Origin: Parasponia andersonii
Taxonomy: Eukaryota > Streptophyta > Magnoliopsida > Rosales > Cannabaceae
DNA: 64,000 bases
Direction: 5' to 3'
Assembly (NCBI GenBank): GCA_002914805.1
Contig: JXTB01000425.1
Location: forward strand, 257,366-321,365
The notes below the pieces were generated by a model. That model did no database searches, was not told where the DNA came from, and worked only from the letters and a program-made list of their open reading frames with translations. Numbering within the stretch: position 1 is the stretch's first letter; every line of letters begins with the position of its first letter. This document shows positions 24,050 through 36,129 of the stretch, piece after piece. Position numbers and translations under genes: made by a program.

Positions 24050-24881
24050 ACACAGACGTGTGACCTGACCTTTCAAACTTCGAACCTGCCTCTCTCTCTC
24101 TCTTTCTCTCTCCTAGAACCAGTCCAAAAACCACACCAGTACTTCTACAGCCTCTCTCTCTCTCTCTCTCCCTCAAACACACACACACACATCTCCTCAG
24201 ATCAGACTCCTTTTCAACCCCAAAAAAACGGCTTCGAATTGGCCGTACGAAACCACCCCTATCTTCTGTCTAGGACACGTGTCAAAAACCCAATAACCCT
24301 CAATCTCAGACCCCTCTCCTCACTTCCTCCTGGTTAAGAAAAATACTTAATATATACCTTCACAGAGTAGTGATAAATAATGATCTTCTTCGTATCTGAA
24401 TTTTTGAAGAGACCAACTATGGCATGTAGTTTGTGTGTGTATTTGTATGTCTTTGGCACTGACTCCCACGTGCCAACTAAGCTATGACCCCCATGATACT
24501 GACATTACTACACCTCACTCTCTCTCTCTCTAAAATCCTCTCTATTTTTAGAGAGAGGGAGAAAGAGAGATATTGGTATAGTACTTCTGCTGATTGTCAT
24601 ATTGGACTCTTCATTAAAAACAGAGGAGATCAGAGACACAGACATATATATATATATACATATATCAGCATGATAATATATGACACGTGTATGTGTATGT
24701 ATATATGTGTCACATAACACATGTCTAGTCTTTCTTTTCTTTTCTATTCTTTTCTTTTCTTTTCTTTTCAATTCTCAGTCCTTCTCTCATTCCTTTTGCC
24801 TTTCCGGCTCTTTTCCCTGATCTCTCCCTGCCTCGATCAAGTTCTGAAAATATGTCATTGTATTGATCAATCTTAGATCTG

Positions 24882-24914
<33 letters not shown>

Positions 24915-24970
24915 CTGTCTTCTGTGTCTTGAAACAAGTCACAGTGTTAACTGCAGTTAACAGCCTGTGA
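24050..24970 (+). promoter_or_regulatory. CT-rich, G-box-rich promoter-like island without a recognisable gene
   Basis: Three ACGT-core sites occur in about 420 bp: GACACGTGTC at 24274-24283, CCCACGTGCC at 24465-24474 and GACACGTGT at 24682-24690. They lie among long CT tracts (24091-24112, 24151-24170, 24519-24531, 24882-24910), a pyrimidine/purine hairpin at about 24519-24570 and a TTTTC repeat. In plants, G-box/ABRE sites and CT-rich leaders are common in promoters and 5' untranslated regions. No coding region with recognisable motifs follows within 5 kb on either side. It might drive a non-coding RNA or be the remnant of a lost gene. Strand is a guess from CT tracts being on the plus strand. 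Confidence 0.35.
24730..24769. repeat. (TTTTC)n pentanucleotide repeat
   Basis: About eight units of TTTTC/TTTCT with one interruption (CTATT). Confidence 0.9.
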
Positions 24971-24971
24971 C
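24938..24971. repeat. 34-nt cruciform-capable quasi-palindrome
   Basis: An 18-bp perfect palindrome, TGTTAACTGCAGTTAACA (24945-24962), is enclosed by outer arms GTCACAG (24938-24944) and CTGTGAC (24965-24971), with only a 2-nt GC bulge on one side. Confidence 0.95.
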
Positions 24972-26024
24972 CAATGGTCATATATTGTTGTTTTTTATTT
25001 CTGCCGAGGAAACAGGACTAGACACTCCTTGAAATCTAAAATTTAAAAAACAAAAAAAAAAGTTTAAGGTGTTTTTTTTTCTTTTTTGTCAATTTATTTT
25101 GGATATATCACTAGTTAGTCTAAGGATGACTTGCTTGGTCCAACATAAAATAGTAATATATAACGATATATAGGAATTTGTACAAAGTTAATGTAATTAG
25201 GCGCAGACTCAATTAATACATGGAAATAACATCACTCGTATAAGTTCATACATAGTTGATAGAGTTTTGTAATACAATGAAATAACATTAACTTATTCAT
25301 AATTGTGTGTGAAAATTCAAGTGAAGTCCGTGTGACCTTTCTTACATGAATAAATATTTTATTTTTGAATGAATTCTAATTTGCATTAAAAAAAAGGAAT
25401 AAATATTCTATTTTCTAGCTAGAAAGGTGTGAAATTGAAAACGTATTTCACACTGTGTTTTAGTTATTGCTGCTGACGGACAGACATAGTGCTGTTTGTC
25501 ACAGTTTTTATCAGAATACCTCTGGTCCATTTTTATTAATTTCTAAGTACATGAGCATTTAATGCGACTTTAAAGTTTTAAATTTCCGGATTTGGGCCTA
25601 GACCCTATATAGATAGAATAGTTTAATAAAAATGAGAAAAGAAACAACATCTCCTCGTTCCATGAATTATGCTAATATTTTATGGTAATAATATTTATGT
25701 GATGATTAATGATAATTTGTTCCTTGAAAACTATATAATATTGCTAATGTCTTTTTGGGGTAAGGAGATATTTAATGGAAACTTAAAGTACAAAACAAAT
25801 CGATTTCGTGCAATGCAGAGACATTATAATGTGTTATTTTCTTCCCCAAGAAGGCAAGAAAGTTGGATAATTGGGATCCTTTTGCTTATTTGACCCGAAT
25901 TCAAATCCAATATTGATTATCAGAACAAAATGCTTGGCCCTAAAAGCAGCACGTCCTTAAAATACATTATTTTATTGGCCCATTAATGGCAATCATATCA
26001 TGATCCATATTGGTCTTTTAAAAT

Positions 26025-26108
26025 AAAAAAAAAAAAAAAAAAAAAACAAACCCCCCCCCCCCCCCAAAAAAAAAGAAACAGATTGCAACTTTGAAAAAAA
26101 AAAAAAAA
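26025..26108. repeat. Poly(A)/poly(C)/poly(A) homopolymer block
   Basis: A run of about 22 A (26025-26046), then AAC spacing, a run of 15 C (26051-26065), 9 A, and another A run (26094-26108). Homopolymers of this length are error-prone in sequencing, so exact lengths are uncertain. Confidence 0.9.
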
Positions 26109-27506
26109 GCCGGGTGGAAGGAAGGTTTCAATTCAATAAATTATTTTAAACAACGGCGTTTAGAATTTATCCCTATGTGAAAACAACTAACAAAATGATT
26201 AATTAAGTATTCCAATGTGTAGTTCTCTTTCCTTTTGGCAAAGCTTAGCTAGCTAGTTTGAAGTAATTAGAGGGACCATGCTTACTGTAGTTTAATATTT
26301 CGTGCTAGATTGATTATTTATTTATAAAAAAAACCTCAGAGTAAATTTATACGTAGATTACGTGGTGCTAAGCACAAAATACCGGTATTATCATTTCAAT
26401 GTTTTTGTTACTGTATTCATTTGCAGAGCGTGGAAGTTTTGTGACAAGGAAAACGAAAATTACAATATTGTTGCTACATAATACTAATTTTTCATGTATA
26501 TAATCATTCTTCATTCACTTAAGTATGGTAACAAATTCATCACCGGTAGGTCTTATTTTTTAAAAAAAAAAAAATTTCAACTAAGCATTCTTGGAAAGTG
26601 CAGTTCACTTTTTTTTTATGACTTTAACATGTGGTTTCAATTTCACATATAAAATATATAACTTTAGGGAATTTTTTAAAAAGGATAAAAATTCCCTCCG
26701 CCTTCGTGTTTTATAATTAAAGCTATTTCCAAAAAACATCTGAATTAATAGATTGCTATCGTTTTGAGTTCCGGGTTGTCTGATAATAGCTCTAGTTAGA
26801 AATTGTTTGGAAATACCTTTTGTTTCAAAACCCTAATGAATGAGGGTTGTCACCTAAATATTTTGTACCAAAGTTAGATGTTTAAGGATGAAACTGAAAC
26901 TTTTTGTTGCAATCCTATATAGGGTGAACTGTAATTTTCAAGAAAGCATAATTCAATCTTTAAAATTAAAAAGCTAAACGCGATATATTTGTAGTTGACC
27001 CTAAATTAATGATTAATTAAGATATGTAATATATATATATATATGTATCAAACATAGTATTGAAAAGCTTTAAGGCCTTCAGTTGTGAGATCCAAGCAAG
27101 CTACACAAAAAAAAAAAAATAAATAAAATTGAGTGAATATTTATCATAAGATGGTTAGGGCTTGAGTTGTTAATTTCTTTATCACTTTCTTAAAGTGAAA
27201 TTAGTGTTTTCCATATATCATGACTTTTTATTTTCTTTCTTTCAAGTAGAGTAATGAAACAGCAATTTATGTAGACCTTTCAAGTTTTCAATATCATTTT
27301 AGTACATCATGAAGTTCTGAAAGTTAGTTTTACAATATTGATTTCATTCACGCCACATCTATACATTAAAAATATCGCTATCTTATCCAAAGGATGGAAA
27401 TACTTGAGTGAGATTGTATGTCGTTTTCATTACAGTTTACTAATTAATTTTTCATGAGTCCTTTTCATGAGGGTGTCCTGTTATAAACGATAGACTCTCA
27501 TATTTA

Positions 27507-27532
27507 AATATATATATATATATATATATATA
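27507..27532. repeat. (TA)n microsatellite
   Basis: Uninterrupted TA units; a similar run occurs at about 28706-28731. Confidence 0.95.
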
Positions 27533-30500
27533 GGAGTGACCACACTAACGTTAGTCTCCTAACTAGCTAGGACCCAAATCTCGTAACGATATATGCCAAA
27601 TTTGAATTGGATGCCTAATACTTTGTCCTTTTTCGCTTTAGTGTCTCTTGTCCAAATGCTTTCCTGGCAACTGTCCCTTTAGACCCCATCGTCCCATTAA
27701 TGACCATTTGTATACGCATACACAGACAAGCTATGAGAATATATATTGGTTTTAATGATCCTAATTATGGAATCATATATATGCCTTATGGTTACATGCA
27801 TGCATGATAAATTCAATAAACTCTAATCAAGTTTTGATCATGACGGTGACATTCAAAAACTAAATGCAGTGAGATAAAATAGACGTCATCTTCATGTAGA
27901 TTTACACCAATAAATCTTTAGGCTCGTATCATATATAAACACTAAGATTTTTATGTGAATGTTTCTTTCTTGTTGAATGTGTAAATATTTATAACTTAGA
28001 AGTTCATGCCCATTGGTTTAAATAGATCATTGGTTTGGAGCTAATTGACTTGCTCTATCCACTATACACATTATATATTATATAACAAGAAAATCTTCTC
28101 GAATACCAAAACTTGACACATATGGGGCCTCCTTTGCTAAAGCTTTAGTAGTACGGATTGTTAGGTAATTTAATTAATCTGTCTATGCTTTTGTAAAGCC
28201 AAAAGTGCTTTTCTTATGCCTTAAAATGGAAATTAATACGTTAATTGCTTTTCATCTTTATAGTGAAAAGAAGACAAGAGACTAACAAAATAAGCAAGTA
28301 GAAGATAAGCAAAATATTATAAATGAGTTTGCCAGAATCTTACTTTGAGAGACATGCATACTTTGCTTATAATATGCAAAAGGGTATATATGATACCAAA
28401 TCTCTTCTTGGACCACCACAAATTTATATTATAAGGAGAAGAAGCGAGAGAGAGAAATCAGAGAATCAATTATGCCGGCCATGAAATGTACGTGGACTTG
28501 GTCATAATTTCCATGATTTTAGAAAACCAATTAAATACTTTCTTATTATTTAAAAGACCAATTTTTTATCTAAAAGATCACGATGATAACTACACACAGT
28601 TCGATGAATTCTGTCTAGCTGGTAAAAAAAAAATTGCACTAATATTAAAACACGTAGGACGTATATAGATATCTAATAGTAGATACGTATATATGTTTGT
28701 AATGATGATATATATATATATATATATATATTTGAAAAATGATGATATTTTATGTGTACATATACATATATTTATGACATATATAGCATGAGCTAATCAA
28801 GAGAGTGACATTTTAACTCAATAAAAAAAGAATATGGTAAGATCAAGGATATGAGTGCAAAAAGACCCCACAAAAAGAATTAGCTTGGGGGTAAGCTTTT
28901 CATGATGGGATGAGTATCCGATGAAATATCATCCTCAGCCTCTTAGATGAGACCAAAATAATCCATATTTTGCTGTTGTTTTCACCTTTTCCCCACTCCA
29001 ACGGATTAATTATACTGCTAATTAACGAATTATTATGATTGCATTGTTATAGAAGCTTTGTAATAAAAGTGTGTATAATCAATTAATGTACTAGCAAGGA
29101 AAATTAAGTAATATTTTTACGCATGTATATTTTGCGGTAGAAATAAACATTTTTTTTATAACAAAAGTAGGCAAATCTATGTAATTGCTATAAACAAAAT
29201 TCGTGAATTTCATATATACCCTTTTGCAGAATTGATTGAAAAATATTATTCTTGAAGGAGCTAGTTTGGAATCTAGCTAGAGGCTGCCTGATCTTTCATA
29301 ATTCTGATGTAATTAAGATTACTTATCAAGGGGTAGTGCCTTATTTTCTAACCTAGTATGGTACTCTAAATCGTTGTAGATTTCGGTCTTCTTTTATAGC
29401 GCCTAATTTATACCTAACTTGTCTATGTGAAATCTTTAAGTTCAATTCAAGTCCTTGTAAAAATTGCTCAGATCATTCTAGGGTAGCAATAAAGATATAA
29501 ATAATTAGCTATATATGTTTAAAACCATAGGCAAACGAACAAAACTAATTAACATGCAATTTAAGCGTTCCATTTGATGAGTTACGTTGACTTTGAGCAA
29601 TATTTCCTTGGTTTACAGAGACATGTCTTCTTCGTCGTTTTACTGCTTTTGTTAAAGGTTGTATGTTATCCTCCAGTTGTTGTACTTTTTTCCCATTAGA
29701 TTTTGCTCAATTTAAGATTTTAACAATATATTTTCTCGGATAACGCACTCTTTGAAGATTGCACTATAGCTCTTTCATTTGGTCTTCTTATTGGTTCCTT
29801 GCCATAGACCTTGTTTTTGTTTCCTGTATTTATACTTTCGAATTTGGGTTCGTATGAATTTGTTAATAATTAATTTGCGTTTTTAATAAACTTATGTAGT
29901 TAGGTTTGTGATTATCTTATCATAATTAGAATGTTTAACTTGGAAAAAAAAACTCCTTAATGACATGGTATTGTTGGCAAAATGAACCTTTCAGTGAAAT
30001 AAAGAAAAACCTTAGCTAGCTTATAGCTTATTTGACAACTAAACCTTTTTTTTTCCCCTCTTCTTTTTTTTCAAATTTATTTTTTAATGCCTTTCGAAGT
30101 GTCCCTCTTTTCATTGATTGCTATGAACAGATAAAGAATCCACTTAGTTCTGTGCATACATAACAAGTTGGATTTAAGCATGCACCCATTGTGTCATGAC
30201 CCTTACCATATATAAGTGTAACTAGACAAATTCCCTGCACAAGATCTGATCCAATTGCAGCATAACAACTAAAGGCCATTAAGACTTGTACGATAAAAAT
30301 TAAATACTGGATTGGTGCCTATTATTTAAAATACATATATATAGACACTATTAATATACACGTAAGAGCTCAATTATTTCTCCCACACACCTAATCAAAA
30401 ATCTGTATATGTGTACTTATGTTGGTTACACATGATAAAAGGTGGCCAAAAATAATTAAAGAAAGAGTGAGAAATGAGATTGGATTTTGTCGAGAAACTG

Positions 30501-30645
30501 AGGGCAAAGAGTATTTCCCCTTTGTGGGTTATTCTCGGGTTGCTCGCGAGTGTGAAAATTGATCCCACCTTCAGAGTTGGTTTTGGAGTCTCCTGTAGAC
30601 GAGGTATTGATTCTCCCTTCAAGTTTTCTCTCTTAGGAATGTTTA

Positions 30646-30733
30646 ATGGATCTAGAAGAAGTTTCGAAGCTATGAACAAGTTTGAACCTCGACGATGATG
30701 ACGGTCCGGTAGTAGAGTTGTCCCGAGCAATAT
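30646..30733 (+). pseudogene. N-terminus of LINE 1 ORF1
   Basis: ATG at 30646 begins MDLEEVSKL, then a TGA stop, then TSLNLDDDDGPVVELSRAI. The pattern 'M-acidic-KL...L-acidic-GPVV-L' is common at the start of plant LINE ORF1 proteins ahead of DUF4283. The frame runs into the target site of the gypsy element at 30734 and resumes at 39071 with a TAG and a one-base frameshift before DDKDKLELCLVGKIL. Confidence 0.75.
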
Positions 30734-32130
30734 TGTCATGACCCAAACTCCAGACTAGTGGTAGAAAAAGAATTTCACAAGTAGAAATTCATAATTTATT
30801 TTAGAAAATAAATAAGACTGCAATTCCGCAAAAAAAAAAAGACGACAACTAGTTTATAAAAATAGTTCAAATTATAAATTCCCACAGTTTGTGATCACCA
30901 CTAGACAAAAACTGTTAACAATAGTAATAAAATATAAACATGCATCATATCGTTATCACCAGTAGGCATCATAGATAATACAGGCTAAATCCAAAGTGTG
31001 AGCCTTAAATATTATTACAAATCTAAGGTAAGTATCTAAGTAATTACCAACCACAAAACTAGGGTAAACTTCTTCTGGGATTACTCTATCCCGGAGTTGC
31101 CCAAGTCGCACTGTAAATTATCTGAGAAGGGAAAGAAAGGGAGATGAGTATTCATATGATCAGTAAGAATTCCAATTACCCTTTTTAATATGAATGTAAC
31201 TTTTCAAACCTGCATGGTTAGCACCTTTCCAAAATCCATTTATAAAATAAGTTTGCAAAGTAATCAAAATCATAAGTAATCATGTTCATTATTGTACATA
31301 TCATAAATCAACCAAGTACAAGTATATGCATGAGCTCTCATCTTCCCATCATGGTCCTATAGTACCTCTGTAACAGAGGTATCCAGTATCTTGACACTAC
31401 CCAGAGGTGTGTCAGTAAATCCTGCGCAGGGGCCTAGGTCTCTCACCTAGCACTGCAGCAACTTACCAGCGATCTAAATACCATGATACTAAAATGGAAC
31501 TCAAGTACGTAATCCTATGATAGGTACAACATATCATAGAGGGTCAGAAATCAATTCCAGACCCTCGATCGCTCACTTGTGAAAAAAATTAACTCCTCAA
31601 CGAAGCTTCGAATTGACAAACAAACCTCTTTACCGAACTCCTAGTACCTAAAATAGTTAGATTAGACATATAATTCGATCAGTTCAGGTTCGGGCCGACA
31701 TCGGACTGACGTCACGCAAAACGAGATAAAATCTAAGCCGTTAGATATAGTTTTTTGTGCCGATCATCAAATATAGTCAATATATATATCAAACTTTACC
31801 ATAATCTGAGTACATTCCAAAAATGACATCAAAAACAAAAATCTAACAGTAGGATCAAAAGTCAAACCCGAGCTCAAAAATACACAAATATAACAGCTTT
31901 TAATACGGGCTAAATGGGATCGTATAATATATAATTGGAAAAAGCCCACGACGAGAGGATTCGAATGCCACCAGTTTTGCGATTTTTCGTCACCGGAATC
32001 CTCGCCGGCGAGTGACGGAAGCCGCGGCGAAACTTTGCTCCTCCTAGGCAACGCAGCAGTCGGCTCGGCTGGGCGGCGCGCGTCGTCTAGGCTCATTGGC
32101 GGGGCGCGACAATGAAGAGAGAGAATCAGC

Positions 32131-32176
<46 letters not shown>

Positions 32177-32312
32177 GAGTGAGAGAGCAAGAGAGAATGA
32201 GCGAGAAAGAGAGTGAGATCGGAGGGGAGAGAGAGTGAAAAAAAATAAATATCTATTTTTTTTATTTTTGGTCAAAAGACCCTTTTGCCCTCGATAAAAA
32301 TGAGATTTTATA
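30734..32312 (-). repeat. 3' LTR of element 2, with an internal deletion
   Basis: A 1579-bp LTR. On the plus strand it runs from TGTCATGACC to GATTTTATA. Relative to the 5' LTR (1932 bp) it lacks about 370 bp, between ATAGAG at about 31541 and CAATTCC at about 31550, corresponding to about 37938-38310 in the other copy. It holds a (GA)n tract at about 32133-32173. Confidence 0.9.
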
Positions 32313-32325
32313 TTCTTCCCTCTTT
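32313..32325 (-). other. Polypurine tract of element 2
   Basis: On the minus strand, AAAGAGGGAAGAA directly precedes the 3' LTR, the expected site for plus-strand priming. Confidence 0.7.
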
Positions 32326-32399
32326 ACAAAAATTTCGTCTTGAAATTCAAAGTACAAAACATAAATCAAAGTACAACCTCAAGTTGAAAAATAAACAAA

Positions 32400-32900
32400 T
32401 AAGGATACTTTTCATACATCTCGGTCTCAAGTTCCCAAGTTGCTCCTTCTTTGTGGTGCTCCTAAAGAACCTTGACAAGTGGTATCTCTCTATTACGAAG
32501 CACCTTGAGCTCTCTCCCCAGTATTTGAACTGATTGCTTCTCATAAGTCACATTCTCTTGGATAGGTACTTCTATATACTGGACAATGTGAGATGGGTCA
32601 GGTACGTACTTCTTGAGTATTGAAATATGGAATACATTGTGTATTCGACCCAACTATAGTGGTAGGTCCAGACGATAAGCAACAGGTCAAATTCTTTCAG
32701 AAATTTCTAATGGCCCAATGTACCTTGGAGTTAACTTCCCTTTAACTCCAAATCTTATGACTCTACGCATTGGCGTAACCTTCAAGAATACCCTGTCACT
32801 AATGTCAAACTCTACCTCGCATCTTGAGGTGTCAGCGTAGCTTTTCTAGAGACTTTGAACAAACTTGAGTCTCTCTCTAATCTTGTTAACCTTCTCGGTA
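32400..32900 (-). pseudogene. C-terminal integrase/chromodomain-like region of element 2
   Basis: Minus-strand frames read [34 protein letters not shown], a stop, PVAYRLDLPL, then (open frame 32462-32653) MGRIHNVFHISILKKYVPDP, SHIVQYIEVPIQENVTYEKQ, and VLRNREIPLVKVL. This is the chromovirus GPY/F tail and the beginning of the chromodomain-like module. At least two stops interrupt it. Confidence 0.82.
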
Positions 32901-33062
32901 GTCTCTTATACTAGCTCAGGCCCAAGAGTAACACGCTCCTCTGCATCAGCCCAACGCAAGGGTGATCTGCAGGGTCTCCCATATAGTATCTCATATGGAG
33001 CCATACCAAGACTAGTTTGATAGCTGTTGTTGTAAGCAAACTCCACCAATGACATGATCATC

Positions 33063-33690
33063 CTAGCTTCTACCAAAATCTAGTATACATGAACGAAGCA
33101 TGTCCTCTAGGATCTGTATAGTCCTTTCAGATTGGCCATCTATCTGAGGATGGTGAGCTGTACTAAGATTCAGTTCTGTTCCTAAAGCTCTCTGCAACTT
33201 TGATGTAAATCTTGGATCTCTATTAGAAACTATGCTTGATGGTACTCCATGTAAGCGAACGATATTATCCACATAAAGACGACTAAGTCGGGTGAGTGAA
33301 AAGTCAATCTTGATCGGTATAAAGTGTGCGGTCTTTGTCATCCAATCAACTATCACCCAAACAACATCATAATTTCTTTGAGACTTTGGTAGGCCTGTTA
33401 CAAAATCTATGGTGATTTTATCCCATTTCCATTATGAAATAAGTAAAGGCTGAAGTAGTCTAGCTGGCCTCTGGTGTTCTGCCTTGACTTGCTGACAAGT
33501 CATACACTTAGCTACAAAAGTAGCTACCTCTCGTTTCATGCCTTTCCACCAGTACTGCCTCTTCAGATCATGGTACATCTTAGTGCTACCAGGATGTACA
33601 GCGAACTTATACTTGTGAGCCTTAGTCAGAATAATTTCTCTAAGATAAAGGTCATTGGCTACAGCTATCTTTCCATTGAAAAGCACAAAC
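33063..33690 (-). pseudogene. Integrase of element 2
   Basis: The zinc-binding HHCC module lies in the open frame 33432-33686 (AHKYKFAVHPGSTKMYHDLK, then CMTCQQVKAEHQRPARLLQP). After a stop near 33430 the core continues with KITIDFVTGLPKSQ, then the open frame 33063-33356 (WMTKTAHFIPIKIDFS, IVRLHGVPSSIVSNRDPRFT, DGQSERTIQILEDMLRS). The first Asp and the Glu of the D,D-35-E triad are present. The second Asp of SDRDPRFTS has become Asn (SNRD, codon near 33222-33224), which should abolish strand transfer. Confidence 0.88.
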
Positions 33691-33929
33691 CCTTCTTTAT
33701 TGGTACTCTAACAATCTAACTGCTCACCATTCTGAAGTTGGTTCCAGACCACTCTCAATTCTTGATCTTTACATTGACTTTGTTGTGCTATCTGGAGGAG
33801 TGATGGTGTAGCCACAATATTGCTGATACTAGCAGTTATCTCATTTTCACTATATTCCAAGTTGTAGTCACCAATGGTAACTGAATTCTTCTAATCTTCT
33901 AATATCAACGAAGCAAACACGCTATGAGA

Positions 33930-34345
33930 TTTTCTACTCAAAGCATCAACTACAACATTAGCCTTTCCAGGATGATACTGAAGTTCGAAGTCATAGTCCT
34001 CCATATACTCAACTCATCTTCTTTGTCTTAAGTTCAGGTCTCACTGAGTGAATAGATATTTCAAACTCTTATGGTTAGAATAAATCTCAAACTTCACACC
34101 ATACAGATAGCATCTCAATATCTTAAGAACAAAGATCACAGTTGCTAACTCTATGTCATGAGTGGGGTAGTTCTTCTCATGTAGCTTTAACTGACGGGAA
34201 GCATAAGCTACTACCTTACCATTCTGTATTAAGACACATCCCAATCCTGAACCAGAAGCATCGGTATACACCACATAAGGTTCATTACTGTTAGGAATAG
34301 TAAGAACATGTGCAGTTGTTAATCTCTTCTTCAATTCCATGAAAG
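33930..34345 (-). pseudogene. RNase H of element 2
   Basis: The open frame 34041-34340 reads [80 protein letters not shown] and [12 protein letters not shown]. The YTDAS and E-L motifs of the gypsy RNase H are intact; the usual DHKSLKY has become NHKSLKY. A stop follows (QKD to stop), then [20 protein letters not shown] and VDALSRK, the usual link to the integrase. Confidence 0.88.
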
Positions 34346-34389
34346 CTACTTCATAATCATTATCCTATACAAACTTGACATTCTTTCTC

Positions 34390-35150
34390 GTCAACTTTGT
34401 CAAAGGCATTGTAATTCTTGAGAAATTCTCAACAAAACGGCGATAATAACCTGCTAGACCAAAAAAACTTCTTATCTCAGTTATATTCTTTGGTCTTTCC
34501 TATCCTAGAACAGATTCTACCTTGGAAGGGTCAACAAAAATTCCTTCATGAGATATAACATGCCCTAAAAATTTCACTTCTGTTATCTAGAAGTCACACT
34601 TGGATCTCTTGGCACAAAGTTGATGATCTCTCAAAGTCTGAAATAATATTCTCAAGTGCTTAGCATGTCCTTCTGGAGTTTTAGAATAGATCAAGATGTC
34701 ATCGATGAAGACAACCATAAACCGATTTAAATAAGGCCTGAAAATTCTGTTCATAAGGTCCATGAACGCTGCTGGAGTATTAGTCAAACCAAATGGCATA
34801 ACTAGGAACTCAAAGTGATCGTAACGAGTCCTGAATGTAGTTTTCGGTATGTCTTCTTCCTTGATCTTCAATTGATGATAACCAGATCAGAGATCAATCT
34901 TGGAAAAGAATTTTAATCCACCCAGTTAATCAAACAGTTCATCAATTCTTGGCAAAGGATATTTGTTCTTTACTGTTAGCTGATTCAGTTTTCTGTAATC
35001 CACACAGAGCCGAAATGTTCCATCAGCTTTCTTGGCAAACAGAACATGAGCACCCCATAGAGAGGTACTACAACTAATGAATCCCCTTGATAAAAGATCA
35101 TCCAGCTAACTTCTCAACTCAGTCATTTCCGCTGGAGCCATGTGATAGGC
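34390..35150 (-). pseudogene. Reverse transcriptase of element 2, catalytic box intact but interrupted by stops
   Basis: Motifs read in order on the minus strand: APAEMTELRS[13 protein letters not shown], [33 protein letters not shown]-stop, FFSKIDL[13 protein letters not shown]. The open frame 34587-34871 continues with [40 protein letters not shown], and KRSKCDF before a stop. FIDD (about 34695-34706) is the YxDD-type catalytic box and is intact. Downstream, TEVKFLGHVISHEGI and [19 protein letters not shown] follow. Stops at 35106-35108, 34926-34928, 34887-34889, 34587-34589, 34500-34502 and 34365-34367 each fit a single transition from a conserved Gln, Arg or Trp codon. Confidence 0.9.
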
Positions 35151-35252
35151 TGAAATAGAAGCTGGCTGAGCCCCAGAAATCAAATCAATGCAGAATTCAA
35201 TCTCTTTATCAGGTGGTAGCCCCCAGTAATCCTCAAGAAAAACATCTGGGAA

Positions 35253-35740
35253 CTAACTAACCACTGATATCCAAGGGTACTGATCGGTTGTTCCCATCTC
35301 ACCATCAGTAGCAAATAAATTCCCATAACACTCTAGCTTCTTCCTTCCAGCTATGCATGCTTTCAGAATAGGACTCGGTTTCAAAGGATTCAAATGAGCT
35401 TGGTAAACAATAGGATGCCCATCCTTTGGAAAAAGAGTCACTCTCTTGTTGAAACAGTCAATAGTCGCTCGGTACTTGGATAGGCAATCCTGAGAATCAC
35501 ATAATTGTTGCAAAGGTAACACAACTAAATCTGCTAGTAGCTTCCTACCATCAATCACAATAAGACAACCATGACAGATGGTAGAAACATCGGTAACTGC
35601 ACACATAGGTGTTCCCAAAGTCAATACATGGTCCAATATAGAATATTCTAATCCTAACATTTGAGCAAACAACATGGAGATAAAAGAATGGGAAGCACCG
35701 GTATCAAATAAGACATGAGCTCAAGAATGAGAAATAAGAA
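35253..35740 (-). pseudogene. Aspartic protease of element 2
   Basis: Just upstream of the open frame 35253-35675 the frame reads AHVLFDTGASHSFIS, the retropepsin active site with D-T-G intact, in frame with MLFAQMLGLEYSILDHVLTL. A stop precedes AHV near 35720. Downstream, LADLVVLPLQQLCDSQDCLS replaces the usual L-P-(x)n-GMDWLS, so that motif is eroded, followed by IVYQAHLNPLKPSPILKACI. Confidence 0.85.
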
Positions 35741-36129
35741 TCATACCACCAACAACACCTCTGTCAGTGTGGTCCTAAGTCTTATCTACCTCTCCAGCTG
35801 CATAGGCTTGACCAGAAGCTTTTCCTTTTTCTTTTTTTCCTCTTCCTTGACCAGGGCGACTGCTACTAGTTCCTAGACTGGTACTGGTATATCCACAGCC
35901 TCTTTGGTTTCTAGAAGTTTGTGGAGTCTAGAAATTCTGAGTATAGCCTTGGTTCTAGCCTGAACCTTATGGCTTATACTGATGCTGGTACTGAGAACCA
36001 TAAGGCTGCTGATAAAGAGTGGAAGTGAATGCCTGAGACTGGTATGAGATTGCACTGGCTTCATCTGATTGCCCTGAAAAGGAACTGAGGCACTCTGACT
36101 TCCTTGTGATCCTTCTTGAGACAATAGAG

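Larger units (their letters stand above)
24972..30473. other. Intergenic DNA, no gene recognised
   Basis: AT-rich with (TA)n runs (27507-27532, about 28706-28731) and the homopolymer block at 26025-26108. Short open frames (for example 25669-25893 and 28486-28668) show no domain. No tRNA or miRNA hairpin was recognised by eye. Confidence 0.6.

Noticed and set aside
25118-25140. AAGGATGACTTGC, identical to the 13-base core of miR169
   Set aside because: The flanking bases do not fit the miRNA, and no complementary arm is visible in the neighbouring 300 bases, so no precursor hairpin forms; a 13-base chance match is plausible when many miRNAs are considered.
30474-30698. 74-codon open frame upstream of element 2
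   Set aside because: It overlaps the LINE 1 5' region and ORF1 start in a different frame; no domain recognised.
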